From contig JSYX01000037.1 in assembly GCA_000787465.1 (NCBI GenBank), forward strand, positions 1-35,168: a stretch of DNA of 35,168 bases, given 5' to 3'. The notes under the pieces are model-generated. The model made no database searches. It saw nothing but the letters and a program-made list of their open reading frames with translations, and was not told where the DNA came from. The DNA is from Thermomucor indicae-seudaticae. Its lineage: Eukaryota > Mucoromycota > Mucoromycetes > Mucorales > Lichtheimiaceae. A program made the position numbers and the translations under genes. Positions 9,358-21,831 of this stretch are shown piece after piece. Each line of letters begins with the position of its first letter. The first letter of the stretch is position 1.

Positions 9358-11959
9358 ATGACTCAATCAAGTGTACTGCAATTCGAACTTTTCTCATCGG
9401 CTGTCGATGCAGCATTCTGGCAAGACTTGGCCCAGAAAAAGCTTAATGACTTGAGATTGTCCACAGCGACGCTGCCCATACGAGCTTATTACTCGACGGG
9501 CCAACCTCGTACGTCTTTGACTCTGCCCGCTCGCCTCTGTGTCCCCGGTCAGGGGCTCACTGACGACGATAATAGCAGGTAAAAAAAAATAAGGAAGGAG
9601 TGCACGGTAGTCCTGTGCTCATGTCGCCGGCGAAAGGCCACCGTTTACGTTTCCCGTCTCCGGCAGTCTTATGAATGTGAACATGATGCAAGAATTTAAG
9701 AGTACCAACAAGAATGAGCTTTTCCAGTCAGTAGCAGACAAGGTAATTGGCTCATACGATGGTTCGCGTATCATATAATGACTATAAGAAAAGATCTGGA
9801 CCGCTATCAGTGATGGCAGTGCCCTGCGACAACCCAGCCTGCTGCTGGACTTCTTCTTACTCACATTTGCGGATCTCAAGTCATACAAATTTTACTATTG
9901 GCTCGCGTGCCCAGCATTCATGCCGCAGCCTGATCCGTGGCTGCTGAGTGAACCAATTCGTTCTATCGGAGACACGTTTAGCCAAGCTGAGGTATAAGCG
10001 CCCTTTCCTTCTGCAGAAGTCGTGGTTTTGATGACCGTGTTATTTTTAGATTACAGCTTTAGCACATGCCTATCAGACCGATCGCCACCCGTTCTTTCTG
10101 GTCAAACGCATTCCTCCGGAAGGAATCGTGATCGGCCAATTGAGCGAATGGAATACGTTCTACGACTCCAATGACGAGGTTAGCGTGAATAATTTCGTGA
10201 AAAGGCAAGATCACACTCTAACTCGAATACAGCGGATTGTTGGGTTTGCCGATCCTTCGTGTTTAGGGTCTGTTGTGGGGTGGCCCCTACGCAACCTGCT
10301 GGCACTCATGCATACATGCTACGGGATACGCAAATTAAAAATCTTGTGCTACCGTGAAACGCCAGGTAGGAACCCTGATATAGAGGCGTCCCGAATTCTC
10401 GTTGTGGAGTTACCGTCTGCATCCAGTTACCGTAAGTACAAGAAAGGAATTTCCGAAACGACGACAGGAACTCAAAGTAGCGATCCAGAACCGGTGCCGA
10501 AAGCAGTTGGATGGGAAAAAAACGCACATGGCAAACTGGCACCGCGAGTGGCAGATCTGGGCCCACTCATGGATCCTATACGGTAAAGCCCCCACCGGGA
10601 GAGGCCAACAACGCATTGTTGTGTAATTGTCCCAACATTGGCTAGCACAGATTGTCAGATACCGCGGTTGACTTGAACCTGAAATTAATGCGGTGGCGCA
10701 TCGTCCCGGATCTGAACTTGGAAAAGATCAAGAGTACAAAGTGTCTCCTGCTAGGCGCGGGTACCTTGGGCTGCTATGTGGCTCGTAGCCTGCTGGTAAT
10801 GGATCACAAAGTGGGGTGTATCGTACGAATTAACAATGTCACTAGGGGTGGGGCGTTCGTCATATTACGTTTGTGGATAACGGCCGGGTATCGTTTTCAA
10901 ACCCTGTGCGTCAACCGCTTTACGAGTTCGACGACTGCAAAAATGGCGGCGCCCCCAAAGCAGAGACAGCTGCCAAGAGCGTTCGACGGATACAACCAAC
11001 GGTGGTATGATTTATTATTTAGTTCAAACCTTGTTTTTCTCCGGTTCTCAACAGTGACGGTGTAGACTGCAACAGGCCACGACCTGTCGATCCCAATGCC
11101 GGGACACCCGGCTACATCGGACGACGAACTCAGACGCGACATTCAGCGCCTTACAGATCTGATAGAATCGCACGACGCGATATTTTTACTGACAGACAGT
11201 CGAGAAAGTCGATGGTACCCGACCCTGCTTGCAGCGAAGACCGATAAGCCTGTCATCAATGCCGCCTTAGGCTTTGACACTTTCCTTGCCATGCGGCATG
11301 GCTCACGGACACGACCCAGCTCGTTAGGCTGCTACTTTTGCAACGATATTGTGGCCCCTACAGATGTAAGTTTTCCGAATCTTCTTTCGATACGAGCCAA
11401 CACTTATCAGACAAGCAAACAAATAGTCGCTGTCAGATCGGACACTGGACCAGCAATGCACGGTGACGAGACCGGGTCTGGCAGCCATTGCAGGTGCATG
11501 CGCAGTTGAGCTTTTGGTGTCTCTGTTGCAGCATCCAGACGGGTAGGTTACCTTTACAGTCTTGCAGCCAAGATAATAAATAACAACAAGCATGGTCCCA
11601 GTGTCCATGCATCACCAGATAACGAAGGTCTGCTTGGACGTATCCCGCATCAAATCCGCGGGTTCCTCAGCCAATTTCAGAACATGTTAATTGTGGGACA
11701 AGCGTATGAACGCTGCGCGGCCTGCTCCGAAAGGGTAAAAAAGAGAGCGCATTCTTGTCCGATAGCAGCGATATCTGTCTGGGTAACACGTTTGTTACAG
11801 GTCTTGACTGCTTACCATGAGGATCCATTCCAGTTCATGAAAAAGGTCCTGAAAGATCCAGAATATCTGGAACAGGTCTCTGGCTTACTGGAGCTCAAGA
11901 CTGAAAGCGAAGCCCTTTTGAATCACGAAGACTGGGCAGCTGATGAAGATGACTTTTAA
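9358..11959 (+). CDS. ATG7: Autophagy E1-like activating enzyme Atg7
   Basis: Cytosolic E1-like enzyme that adenylates Atg8 and Atg12 and passes them to Atg3 and Atg10, essential for autophagosome growth. Eleven exons: 9358-9578, 9667-9742, 9794-9991, 10050-10178, 10233-10582, 10651-10795, 10846-11004, 11066-11365, 11427-11542, 11602-11734 and 11801-11959; every junction keeps phase and gives 661 residues (yeast 630, human 703). N-terminal domain: [38 protein letters not shown] and KAVGWEKN. Adenylation domain: [16 protein letters not shown], the ATP loop [10 protein letters not shown] (GAGTLG about 360-365), [23 protein letters not shown] and [10 protein letters not shown]. Catalytic cysteine: [12 protein letters not shown] (Cys537 by my count). 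C-terminus: PHQIRGFL and CAACSER. The acidic tail ends WAADEDDF. I take 9358 as start; an ATG at 9301 in the same frame would add 19 residues. A 36-bp GT-AG-bounded stretch in exon 5 (from 10433) is kept as coding. Confidence 0.93.
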
Positions 11960-12204
11960 GATCATCCTCTTTTTATCCATATTACAATCAAGAACCTTAT
12001 TTATTAATTTCCCCCCAAGAAACATATAAAAAAAGCTTATCAGTGGCACATGCACGGCGATCTTTTCAAGGGTTCCCTTTAAACCCACCAGCATTAATGG
12101 CTTGATGGGGGATCATGAATATATCTGGTGTACAATGAATAATTAACGTATATTTACATTGAAAGATCGTATCTTGCATGATGTTAAAGATATGCTGTTG
12201 TATA

Positions 12205-15200
12205 CTACTTTCTGCGACCGCCTTTCTTTTTCTTCTTCTCTAACCGCTTCTGAGCGCGCAGATCCTTCTTCATTCTCCTGTCTACCATCTTGTATCGGCC
12301 CTTGACACCCTTCGGCCGTCCCTTAATACCACGATTGGCACCCTTGGCCACCACAAGCTGAACCTCTTTCTTTGGTTTCGATTTCGTAGACCGAGCAATG
12401 ATCTTGTTAATCGTCTGTAGCTTCTCCTTTTCGGTCATGTCAGGATTGTCTGCAATTTCGTTGGCTTTCTTCTGTGCCTTCTCTAGTCGCCGGATCGTCT
12501 ATCGGGAAATAGATGGTTAGGAACGCATAAAGTTCGTTCCGATTCAACTTACCCTGCGCTTCTTGCGTGCTTTGGCTTCCAGCACTTTCTTTATCGGTCG
12601 TTCATTCAGTGCTTTGAGCTTTTGTTTCAGTGCTTGCACAGCTTCCTTTGTGATTGGAATATTCGGCCGGTTGTGTTTATTCTCATCATCCAAAAACCTG
12701 ATTGATTTCGTGTGGTCAATAAGACGGCGTGCAAAATGATGATCACGTCAATCATATATATATATATATATATACCAGGCAGGTAACCCTTCCTTGTCTC
12801 GGAAAGCCTCCTTTGTGAACCCTTCGTCGATCAAGTCAGCCTTTGTCTTTTCTTTGTTGGCCAGCTGTCGAGCTAACGTCATGGCTTCTGGAGTTATCAG
12901 GCCCGTTTCTGTATAACACAAGAAAAGCATTAGCCGATGTGTCAGAGAAGGAGCTACTACAAACTTACCTCGCGCTTTCTTGACAGCCTTCGAATTCTCG
13001 TCCTCCTTTCCATCCCACATTTCGTCATCCGAAGGTGACACTTCCTCCTTTGGTACAATCTCAAAATCACTGTCAGAATCCTCTCCATCGAGCTCTTCTT
13101 CGGCTTTCCGTTTCTTAGAAAGGATGCTGCTAGTCTGCTCTTCTTCCTCATCCTCACTCATGTGTTTTTCCTCTTCGCTATCTTGCTTGGCCTCTTCTTT
13201 TTCCTCCTTTTCTTCGTTTTGACCTTCCTCTTCCTCTTCATCGTCATCCTCGATTTCATCAAGGACACCTTTAAAGATATCTTGGTCAAAGAACATGGAC
13301 GCTGCCCTTGTTAAACCACTCGAAGTTCGCTGTGCCAACGCAGCCTTCTCGCCAAGATCATTCAATAATGAATTGCCTTGGTAATCAGGGAGGCTATCAT
13401 CATCATCTGACTCATCCTCGTCTTCGGTTGCTTCCTTCTCGTCTCCACTAGCATCGCTATCGTCTGAGGAATCGTCATCTGAATCCTTCTTGCTATCAAA
13501 ACCGTGCCATTCGTCGTGCTCCCTCCTTGCCAACTTGACTCGGAATTTAGGATCTTTTGCAGCCCGTCTTTCTTTGTATCTTTCATACTCTTCGTCCAGC
13601 TGGGCTTCCAATTCCTGGTCATAGTCATCGCTGCCGCTCATGATGTCATCCTCTTCCGGTATTCTTCCCTGGACTGCTTTCTTTACGTCTTCTGACATCT
13701 CGATATCTCCATGTTCAAGTTCCTCTGCAATTTCATCTGCAGCAGACATATCGCCTTTCTGTAAGTCTTGCAAGGCCTAAACGCGGCTGCACATTTAGAT
13801 CTCGACCTATCGTTATGCACCAGCTCGCACACTGACCTCGTCCCGACTAATCTTTTTGATGTTAAATAGTGATTCCCCATCGGCGCCTTGCTGCTCCAGA
13901 CCAATATCCGTTGGCACAATCATGTTGAGCTGCATACGGCGGATCTCCTTCATTTTTCGTTCATGCGCTTTTTTCTTCTCGCGTTTACTCTTACGAGCTT
14001 CCTCCTCCGTCAGATTTGCAAGCTCCATTTGGAGTTTATCTTCCTCGTCCAAAGGTTCTTCCTCCACTTCGATCTCTTGTACGGCTTCTTTCTTTTCTTC
14101 CATGTTGTGCTATTATGCGATATCAACATCGAGTTCTACCCGCGACACTCTTTTTCCATCTCACCTCTTTGCGTATAGCTAAACGCCATTTCAAGAGAAG
14201 CTTAAAGTCACGCTTTCCGAGCACTTTGAGATCGTCACAATTGATCTTGATATCTTCCGTGGTCAACTCTTTCTTTAACAATCTATACACCATTGTTACA
14301 CACACACACACACACAGAGTCGCCTTGCTTGCTGCTAATACTTACGCCTTTGCTTCATCAGACTCGAAGACCAACTGGTTGTATTTGCCAAGACACGTAA
14401 TAGGATCATCCGTCCGAATAAACTCCATCACATCTGTCTTTTTATGCAGGGTGTAATTACCCTCTTCATAACCTTCACGCTGACGTTTCCGTTTCTGGTT
14501 CACCGACAATGATCAACAACTGTAGTTATTTTTGGCGCATATTGCTCCAACATACCTCTGGCTTGAAGATATCCGTCGTCGTACTTTTACGAGCAGCTTG
14601 CTCCACGTCCAGATCCTCGAAAACGGTTCGAGGGTCCAGAAACCGAGGGTCGATCTTTTTGGGTGCATAGTAATCTCGACAAATCACAAAGATTTCTGCG
14701 GAAACGTTACGTGACGAAGGCGGTTTCGTCGCTTCGACCTTTCCAAAAAGCTGCTGGAATACCCATAGTAGTTTGTTGTAATCCTTGGAACGGAAAACTT
14801 TGGTAATGAATATGCCTAATGGGACAGAGCTGACGTTAGCAATGGATTGCACGCTTCTATCGAAAAGATGACGCTTGCCTCCTTTCTTTAAGAACTCTGT
14901 AGCAAGCCTGAGTGACGAAAGCACCAGTTCCGACTGACTGAATGCATCATGAGCCCAAGCTTTACCGACGTTTGGTGCACCGTCGTGAAGAACACTTTGT
15001 CACAATGTCAGTTACAACCCCACCCTCTCTTTTCTTTCCGCGAAATGTATAACATACACATCAGCTTTCCAAGTTTTCAGTTCTTGTCGGATATGTGACC
15101 GACAGATATCAGTTGTGATGTCGTCCTGGAAGGTGATGACGTTCGGGATAGGTTTAATGGGAGCAAGGTCGACACCTAAAAAATTTAAAACGTCATTAAC

Positions 15201-15577
15201 GCAGGTGATGCTTGCATGTCTCGGGGATCTGCCATACCAATAATGAGACTCGATGCCGGCATGTATTTAGCAGCCACTTGCAGCCTTCGTAAGGGGAGAG
15301 ACAGTCAGCCGTGCGAACGAAACTGCAAGCATTGCATACAACATACCAGCCACCCGGTGCAGCACACAAATCAATCAAGACTCGTGATTTCTCCAGGAAC
15401 TCATATTTCTTATTGAGCTGAATAAGCTTAAAGGCCGAACGTGCACGATAACCCTGATCCTTGGCCAAGTGATAATACTTGTCCAACCGCCCTGTACTGT
15501 ACGTTAACCCACATGCTTGCTGCCATTCCGCAGGTTTTATTTATACCTTTGGACGATTTCTTGTCTCGTTTACCCAT
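12205..15577 (-). CDS. SPB1: AdoMet-dependent rRNA 2'-O-methyltransferase Spb1
   Basis: Nucleolar FtsJ/RrmJ-type methyltransferase of the 60S pre-ribosome; in yeast it modifies Gm2922 of 25S rRNA. Thirteen exons on the minus strand: 15577-15547, 15491-15347, 15284-15238, 15175-15058, 14994-14879, 14815-14556, 14494-14346, 14282-14165, 14109-13837, 13776-12969, 12908-12776, 12697-12553 and 12498-12205. All junctions keep phase and give 878 residues (yeast 841). The methyltransferase domain is about residues 1-215: [11 protein letters not shown] loop DLCAAPGGW (Asp51), [20 protein letters not shown] and SAEIF. The K-D-K-E tetrad is Lys32, Asp118, Lys158 and Glu193 by my count. Then come the middle Spb1 region ([28 protein letters not shown]), a long acidic Asp/Glu-rich tract, and the Spb1 C-terminal domain ending [14 protein letters not shown] and a Lys/Arg tail. 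One intron uses a GC donor (separate entry). The gene converges on ATG7 with 245 bp between stops. Confidence 0.95.
12754..12774. repeat. (AT)n microsatellite in SPB1 intron
   Basis: An AT run starts directly after the GTATAT donor of the intron 12698-12775 of SPB1. Confidence 0.9.
14298..14316. repeat. (CA)n microsatellite in SPB1 intron
   Basis: A CA run (GT on the coding strand) within the intron 14283-14345 of SPB1, shortly before the acceptor GTGTATAG. Confidence 0.9.
14816..14878 (-). other. GC-AG intron, in frame, in SPB1
   Basis: The sixth exon of SPB1 must be joined after codon Gly152 to restore [14 protein letters not shown]. The donor is GCAAGC rather than GTAAGC; the acceptor is CCCATTAG. 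A strong branch-like TGCTAAC lies upstream of the acceptor. Length is 63 bp, a multiple of three, with no stop in frame. Retention would insert 21 residues immediately before the strand carrying the catalytic Lys158. Confidence 0.8.
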
Positions 15578-15906
15578 GATCGAGCAAAAAACGGGTGAGT
15601 GGATTTAAAGAAACTTGAAATTTGCCCCTTCCTCCGAGATGTTCAGCTCAGCCACTGTGACAATTTATGCAGCCTGCTGACGGGCACCTCAGGGTCGCGT
15701 TGCTTCGCTCCAAAATCGCAAGGGAGCGTTTTTAAAGGCTTCAAAGCGATTCACACTCCAAGCAATCCGACTGGATCCTGTGTTCGTTTTGCTTCGGTAA
15801 ATGACTGGATTCGACTTTGGAGAAGTGTACTCGGTGGCAGCAGCAACGTTGTTTCCTGCCAAGCGGTTCTACACTTCAGAGTTCACGCGATCGTACTCAA
15901 ACGATC

Positions 15907-16167
15907 ATGTCAAACGCAATGAGCTTTATGGCACACGCTGCCACCCACCATACAACAGCGCCCCTGCCGACGGCGGCCTCGAGAATCTGCTGCCACTGCG
16001 TGCAAGATGGGCAGGTAAGTTTCACCTAGCATCTAGCAAAGCGCGATGGACAACCAGTATCAGGGTGCTTGCGCGTACAGATTGCAATCCACCGGGACGG
16101 TAACGCAGCACACAACATTACAAGCGTCGCGACATGCATAATTAAGGACTGCCAAAGGCCAAGTTGA
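15907..16167 (+). pseudogene. Fanzor/TnpB-like C-terminal fragment (candidate)
   Basis: Two open pieces join across a good GT-AG intron (15907-16014, intron 16015-16080 with GTAAGT donor and GCGTACAG acceptor, then 16081-16167). The joined end reads SRICCHCVQDGQ then IAIHRDGNAAHNI and stops 16 residues later after CQRPS. A Cys-x2-Cys knuckle followed by a RD-x-NAA-x-NI block is the hallmark of the zinc finger and RuvC-III motif at the end of TnpB and eukaryotic Fanzor nucleases. In another frame just upstream (15801 on) GFDFGEVYSVAAATLF resembles a RuvC-I strand with its catalytic Asp. The several hundred residues normally between these motifs are missing and the frames differ, so this would be a deleted relic. 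The match rests on about 25 residues; a chance small gene remains possible. It lies between the divergent starts/ends of SPB1 and HSP104. Confidence 0.45.
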
Positions 16168-16542
16168 ACCGCCGCTTGTAGCAAGCACGGTGATCTTTGC
16201 TATTTGGCGGTTTATATTTGACTCAGTCTCTTTCATACAAAGTGTCGTCGCGCCGCTACGCTAGGTCAAAGACATAAAGCTAGCCTAGTTTATTCCCTTT
16301 CTTGGACCGCTGAAGCCCATCGCACGGGTTTTCAAAGCCAATAAAATGCACCAAGATTCCTACATGAAGGGCAAGACATCCGTCTTGGCTTTCTGCTGTA
16401 TAAGACTGTTATTGAGGTCTGCAGCAATACATATCCATTGTCGTGAGTCAGCTAAAAGACGTGATTTATTCAAAAATCGCAACATGTTAAGTAAGTATTA
16501 GAGAAAATACACTACAACAGGACGCCTTTCTTTCTACCCGGC
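16168..16542. other. Intergenic: 3' flank of HSP104
   Basis: 375 bp between the Fanzor-like fragment and the HSP104 stop codon. No gene, repeat or clear signal seen. Confidence 0.6.
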
Positions 16543-18261
16543 TTAATCCACGTCTTCGACGGCCATTTCTTCTTGATCTTCTTCCATTGGTTCTTCCACG
16601 ATATAGTCAGCTTGACTTTCGTGGTTTCGTACAACTTCAATGTTGCCTTGGCTGGTGACATCGACACGGGCCACTTCGCCGGGACGGATGCCGCCATCAA
16701 GGAGTAAGCGAGCCAGTGGATTCAAGACCCTCTGCTGTATGACGCGGTTCAAGGGGCGAGCACCAAAGACGGGTTCATATCCATGTTCACCCAGCCATTG
16801 CTTTGCAGCCTCGGACACCTCCAGCTTGATCTTGCGATCGTCGAGACGGGCCTGGACTTCTCTGAGGCGGACATCGACAATGTCGGTGATGTTATTTTGC
16901 GTGAGCCGTTCAAAGATGACGATTTCGTCGATACGGTTGGTGAATTCCGGGCTAAAGTGCTGTCGCACGATCTGCTGGATCTGCTCTTTGAGGACGACCG
17001 AGTCGGCGGGTGTGTGTGACCTGCCAGCCTCGGCGAGCAAGTGGGCACCCAAGTTCGAGGTCATGACAATGATGGTGTTGCGGAAATTGATCATGCGGCC
17101 CTTGGAGTCGTGGATGAATCCCTCGTCGAGGACCTGCAGGAGGAGATTGGCGACGTCCTTGTGGGCCTTCTCGAGTTCATCGAGCAAGACGACGGAGTAG
17201 GGCTTGCGACGCACGGCTTCAAAGAGGCCGCCTTCTTCGTGGCCGACGTAGCCCGGTGGCGCACCGATCAGCTTCGCGACGCTGTGCTGTTCCATGAGCT
17301 CGCTCATGTCGATCCGGATCAGGGCTCGCTCATCGTTGAACAAGAATTCGGCGAGGGTTTTGCAGAGCAGTGTTTTGCCAACGCCAGTCGGGCCAAGGAA
17401 CAGGAAACTCGCCAGGGGCTTGTTTGGGTTCTGGAGGCCAGCCTTGGAGAGCCGGATGGCGTTGCTGACGGCGCGGATCGCGGCGTCTTGGCCAACCACC
17501 TTTTGCTTCAGCACGCTCTCCATCTGGAGCAGCTTCTCGCGCTCGCTCTTGGCTAGGTTGGTCACAGGGATACCCGTCCAGCGCGAGACGACTTCCATGA
17601 TCTGCTCGGGCCGCACAAGCTCGCTCAGGGTGGTGCCTGCTTGATCGCCACCTTGTTCGGCCATCTCTGCCAACTTCCTCTGCTTCTCTTCCATCAAGAC
17701 GTTGATGCGCTGCTCGACGTCCGGAATCGCATAGTACTCGATATCAGCCGCGGTGTCCAGATCGTAGCGGTTCCGGGCCTCGACCGCCTTGCGTTTCAGT
17801 TCGTCCCGCTTCTGCTTCAGCTCGCGAATTTCATCCAAGCGGCCTTTATCCATGTCGTACTTGAGCTTGAGTGGCTTCAGCTGTTCCTGGATTCTGGCCA
17901 TTTCTTCGCGCACGCGCGCCAACCGTTCTTGCGACTCCTTGTTGTTCTTTTCCTTGCTGAGGGCCATGGCTTCGATCTCGAGTTGGAAGTGCTTGCGCTC
18001 GAGCACGTCAATCTCTTCTGGCTTTGAGTCGAGCTGTACGCGCGTGTTCGCAGCCGCCTCGTCAATCAAGTCGATTGCCTTGTCGGGCAGGAACCGGGTG
18101 GTGATGTACCGATCCGAGAGCTGTGCGGCGGCGACGAGCGCCGAGTCGGTGATCTTGACGCCATGGTACGTCTCGTATCTTTCCTTGAGACCACGCAGGA
18201 TGGAGATGGTCGCAGCGACCGAGGGCTCGCCGACGTCGACCTTTTGGAAGCGGCGTTCAAA

Positions 18262-18292
<31 letters not shown>

Positions 18293-19245
18293 GTCAGGGT
18301 GGTTGCGCCAATGCATCGCAGTTCGCCGCGAGCGAGCATGGGTTTCAGCAGATTGGCAGCGTCCATCGAGCCTTCGCCTTTGCCCGCGCCGAGGACGGTG
18401 TGGATCTCGTCGATGAAGAGGATGACGCCGTCCTTGGACTCCTTGATCTCTTTGAGGACAGCCTTGAGGCGCTCTTCAAACTCGCCGCGGTACTTGGCAC
18501 CGGCGATCAAGGCGCCCATATCGAGCGCAAACAGCTTGCATTGCAGGGTCTGGGGCACGTCACGTTCGACGATACGTCGGGCCAGGCCTTCGACGATGGC
18601 GGTCTTGCCGACACCAGGCTCACCGATGAGGACCGGGTTGTTCTTGGTTCGTCGGGCGAGGACGCGGATCACCCGACGTATCTCGTCGTCTCGTCCAATG
18701 ACGGGATCGAGCTTGCCGCTCTGGGCCATCTGCGTGAGATCGATCGCGTACTTGCTCAAGGCCTCGTACACTTCCTCGGCGTCCTTGCTGTCGACGCGGC
18801 GGTTCCCGCGCACTTGGGCGACCGCGTTTTCCAGGGCCCTCTTTGTGATGCCGGCGTCCTTCATGGGCTGGAAGGATGCGTCGTCGTCGGCCAGCGCCAG
18901 AATCAGGTGGTCCACGGAGATGTAGGAATCCTTTTGCTGCTTCATGTGGTTCTGGGCGTTCCGGAGTAGCTTCGCGGTGGCCGACCCGATCGAGATCTCG
19001 GCCGGCGGTGGATCCTGCGTGGGCAGATTCACCATTTGCTTCTTGTATGCACGCTCGACCGTCGCGGGTTCGCTGCCAGCCTTTTCGATGATCGACTTGA
19101 ACAACGACTGGCCGTCCGTCTCGTCAAACAACGCACACGCAATGTGCGCTGGCATGATCTGGATGTGTCCAAACTCCCTGGCCAGGCTCTGGGCTATACC
19201 AAGACATTTTTCAACCTTTTCGGTAAATTCCATGCCTCCTGCCAT
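16543..19245 (-). CDS. HSP104: Hsp104/ClpB-type protein disaggregase
   Basis: AAA+ hexameric chaperone that threads proteins out of aggregates with Hsp70; cytosolic and nuclear. A single exon of 900 residues (yeast 908). The N-domain has two Clp repeats (residues about 5-150). NBD1: Walker A GEPGVGKT (208-215), pore loop [10 protein letters not shown], Walker [16 protein letters not shown]. The coiled-coil middle domain (about 410-530) is rich in Glu, Lys and Arg. NBD2: GPTGVGKT near residue 610, pore loop [20 protein letters not shown], and sensor-2 motif GARPLNR. The C-terminus is acidic ([13 protein letters not shown]), which in the cytosolic form binds TPR co-chaperones. There is no mitochondrial presequence, so it is Hsp104 rather than Hsp78. 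I start at the ATG 19245 (MAGGMEF); the ATG at 19233 is an alternative. It is strikingly intronless beside multi-intron neighbours and divergently faces ECT1. Confidence 0.95.
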
Positions 19246-19710
19246 CACGAAGAAGAGGGTTAAAGAAATTGGAAAAAGTCTCTTATTCGATCATTTTTTT
19301 CTTCTTCTTTCGACATGGGTCCACATAAAAAAACGTTTGGCCCCATATTCGAATAGGGTTCTGATACAGAACAACTATTTTTCGATACGCTAGTTTCAAC
19401 GCGGTTTAATCGTGGGAATGAAGCCCTCTTTTTCTCTAACGCGTAACTGATTGCAAAAACCAACTATTGCTTGAAACAACCCGATAACCGTCCCCTGCTG
19501 CAAGCCTTGCTTTATCTTTACTTGAACAAGCATGGAATAAAGTCGCACGTCAAGAGAACACAAGAAACGCGCTGCTGATGATTGATGATTGATAGGGCGG
19601 GGTTCCTTGTCAATAAGGTTAAACGTCAGGGAAAGAAAAGAAGACTGCGCACAGTGTCCCGGGTACGTGGAATTCGCCCAGTTTCGCCTTTTTTTCTTTT
19701 TGCTGTAGAC
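19246..19710. promoter_or_regulatory. Shared divergent promoter of HSP104 and ECT1
   Basis: 465 bp between divergent start codons. It contains a perfect dyad GTTCTGATACAGAAC (19358-19372), a TTCGAA core at 19348-19353 and a CCCCT (STRE-type) pentamer near 19492. These include TTC/GAA units as in heat-shock elements, but their spacing does not fit the canonical alternating 5-bp pattern, so I do not call a heat-shock element. Long A/T and purine tracts lie near both starts. Confidence 0.5.
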
Positions 19711-21311
<1,601 letters not shown>

Positions 21312-21831
21312 GACTAACCCTTTCCTCTCCCTCTGTCTCTCGACAATTTGTTTTACTCCCACCAGAATACATGTGCGTAATTATATTTTTGTTTACAATG
21401 TAACAAGATTACTTCTTTTTGTTTGTTGTATAGGACAAGAACATGCTATGTCCTGAAACCCGACCCCTTAACAACGTGCAACTCTTTGATGTCGGTTCTC
21501 AAAATGGGCACTTCTTGTCAATGCAGACAGCCAGGGAGAGACAGGAGGCAGGAAAAAATTTTAAAGAACAGAGAGAGGTTCTCTCTGGCGGCCGTGCAAA
21601 CACACATCAAGGGAGGGATCCCCTAGTATTTTCGGTGTTGGTTTCCCCATCTCCTGAAAGATTCCTGACTGTCTGGCTGGGACTTTAAAGAAGCTCATTT
21701 GTTGCTCTCTTTCTTTCTTGTCTTTTCTCTTTCGTCTACCACCATCTTTTAATCGTATCATTTGTAAGTTATTACAGCCAGAGTGAGAGATTAGCAATGG
21801 TTATTAACTTGACAAATAGCGAAAAGGGGGA
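21312..21831. promoter_or_regulatory. Intergenic: ECT1 3' flank and promoter of surface-protein gene
   Basis: 520 bp with no supported gene. A hairpin, CAGAGAGA-GGT-TCTCTCTG, lies at 21569-21587. A pyrimidine-rich tract (about 21694-21770, many CTTT/CTCT) precedes the ATG at 21832, a common feature of strongly transcribed fungal promoters. Confidence 0.45.

Noticed and set aside
10433..10468. GTAAGT...CAG stretch in ATG7 exon 5 as an extra intron
   Set aside because: Only 36 bp, in frame and open; shorter than every other intron in the gene. Kept as coding, though a real micro-intron cannot be excluded.
11543..11559. A 17-bp GT-AG intron in ATG7 after HPDG
   Set aside because: Too short; a normal 59-bp intron (11543-11601) with the same donor and the acceptor GTCCCAG keeps phase and gives a good family match.
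12980..13222. Ser/Phe-rich plus-strand frame
   Set aside because: Antisense of the acidic Asp/Glu-rich tract of SPB1.
17789..18925. 378-codon plus-strand open frame inside HSP104
   Set aside because: It is antisense to the conserved Hsp104 coding frame; the Ser/Arg-rich translation is what a GC-rich reversed coding frame gives. Same for 18163-18969 and the shorter frames nearby.
19348..19372. Canonical heat-shock element upstream of HSP104
   Set aside because: TTC and GAA units are present, but they do not alternate at 5-bp steps as required.
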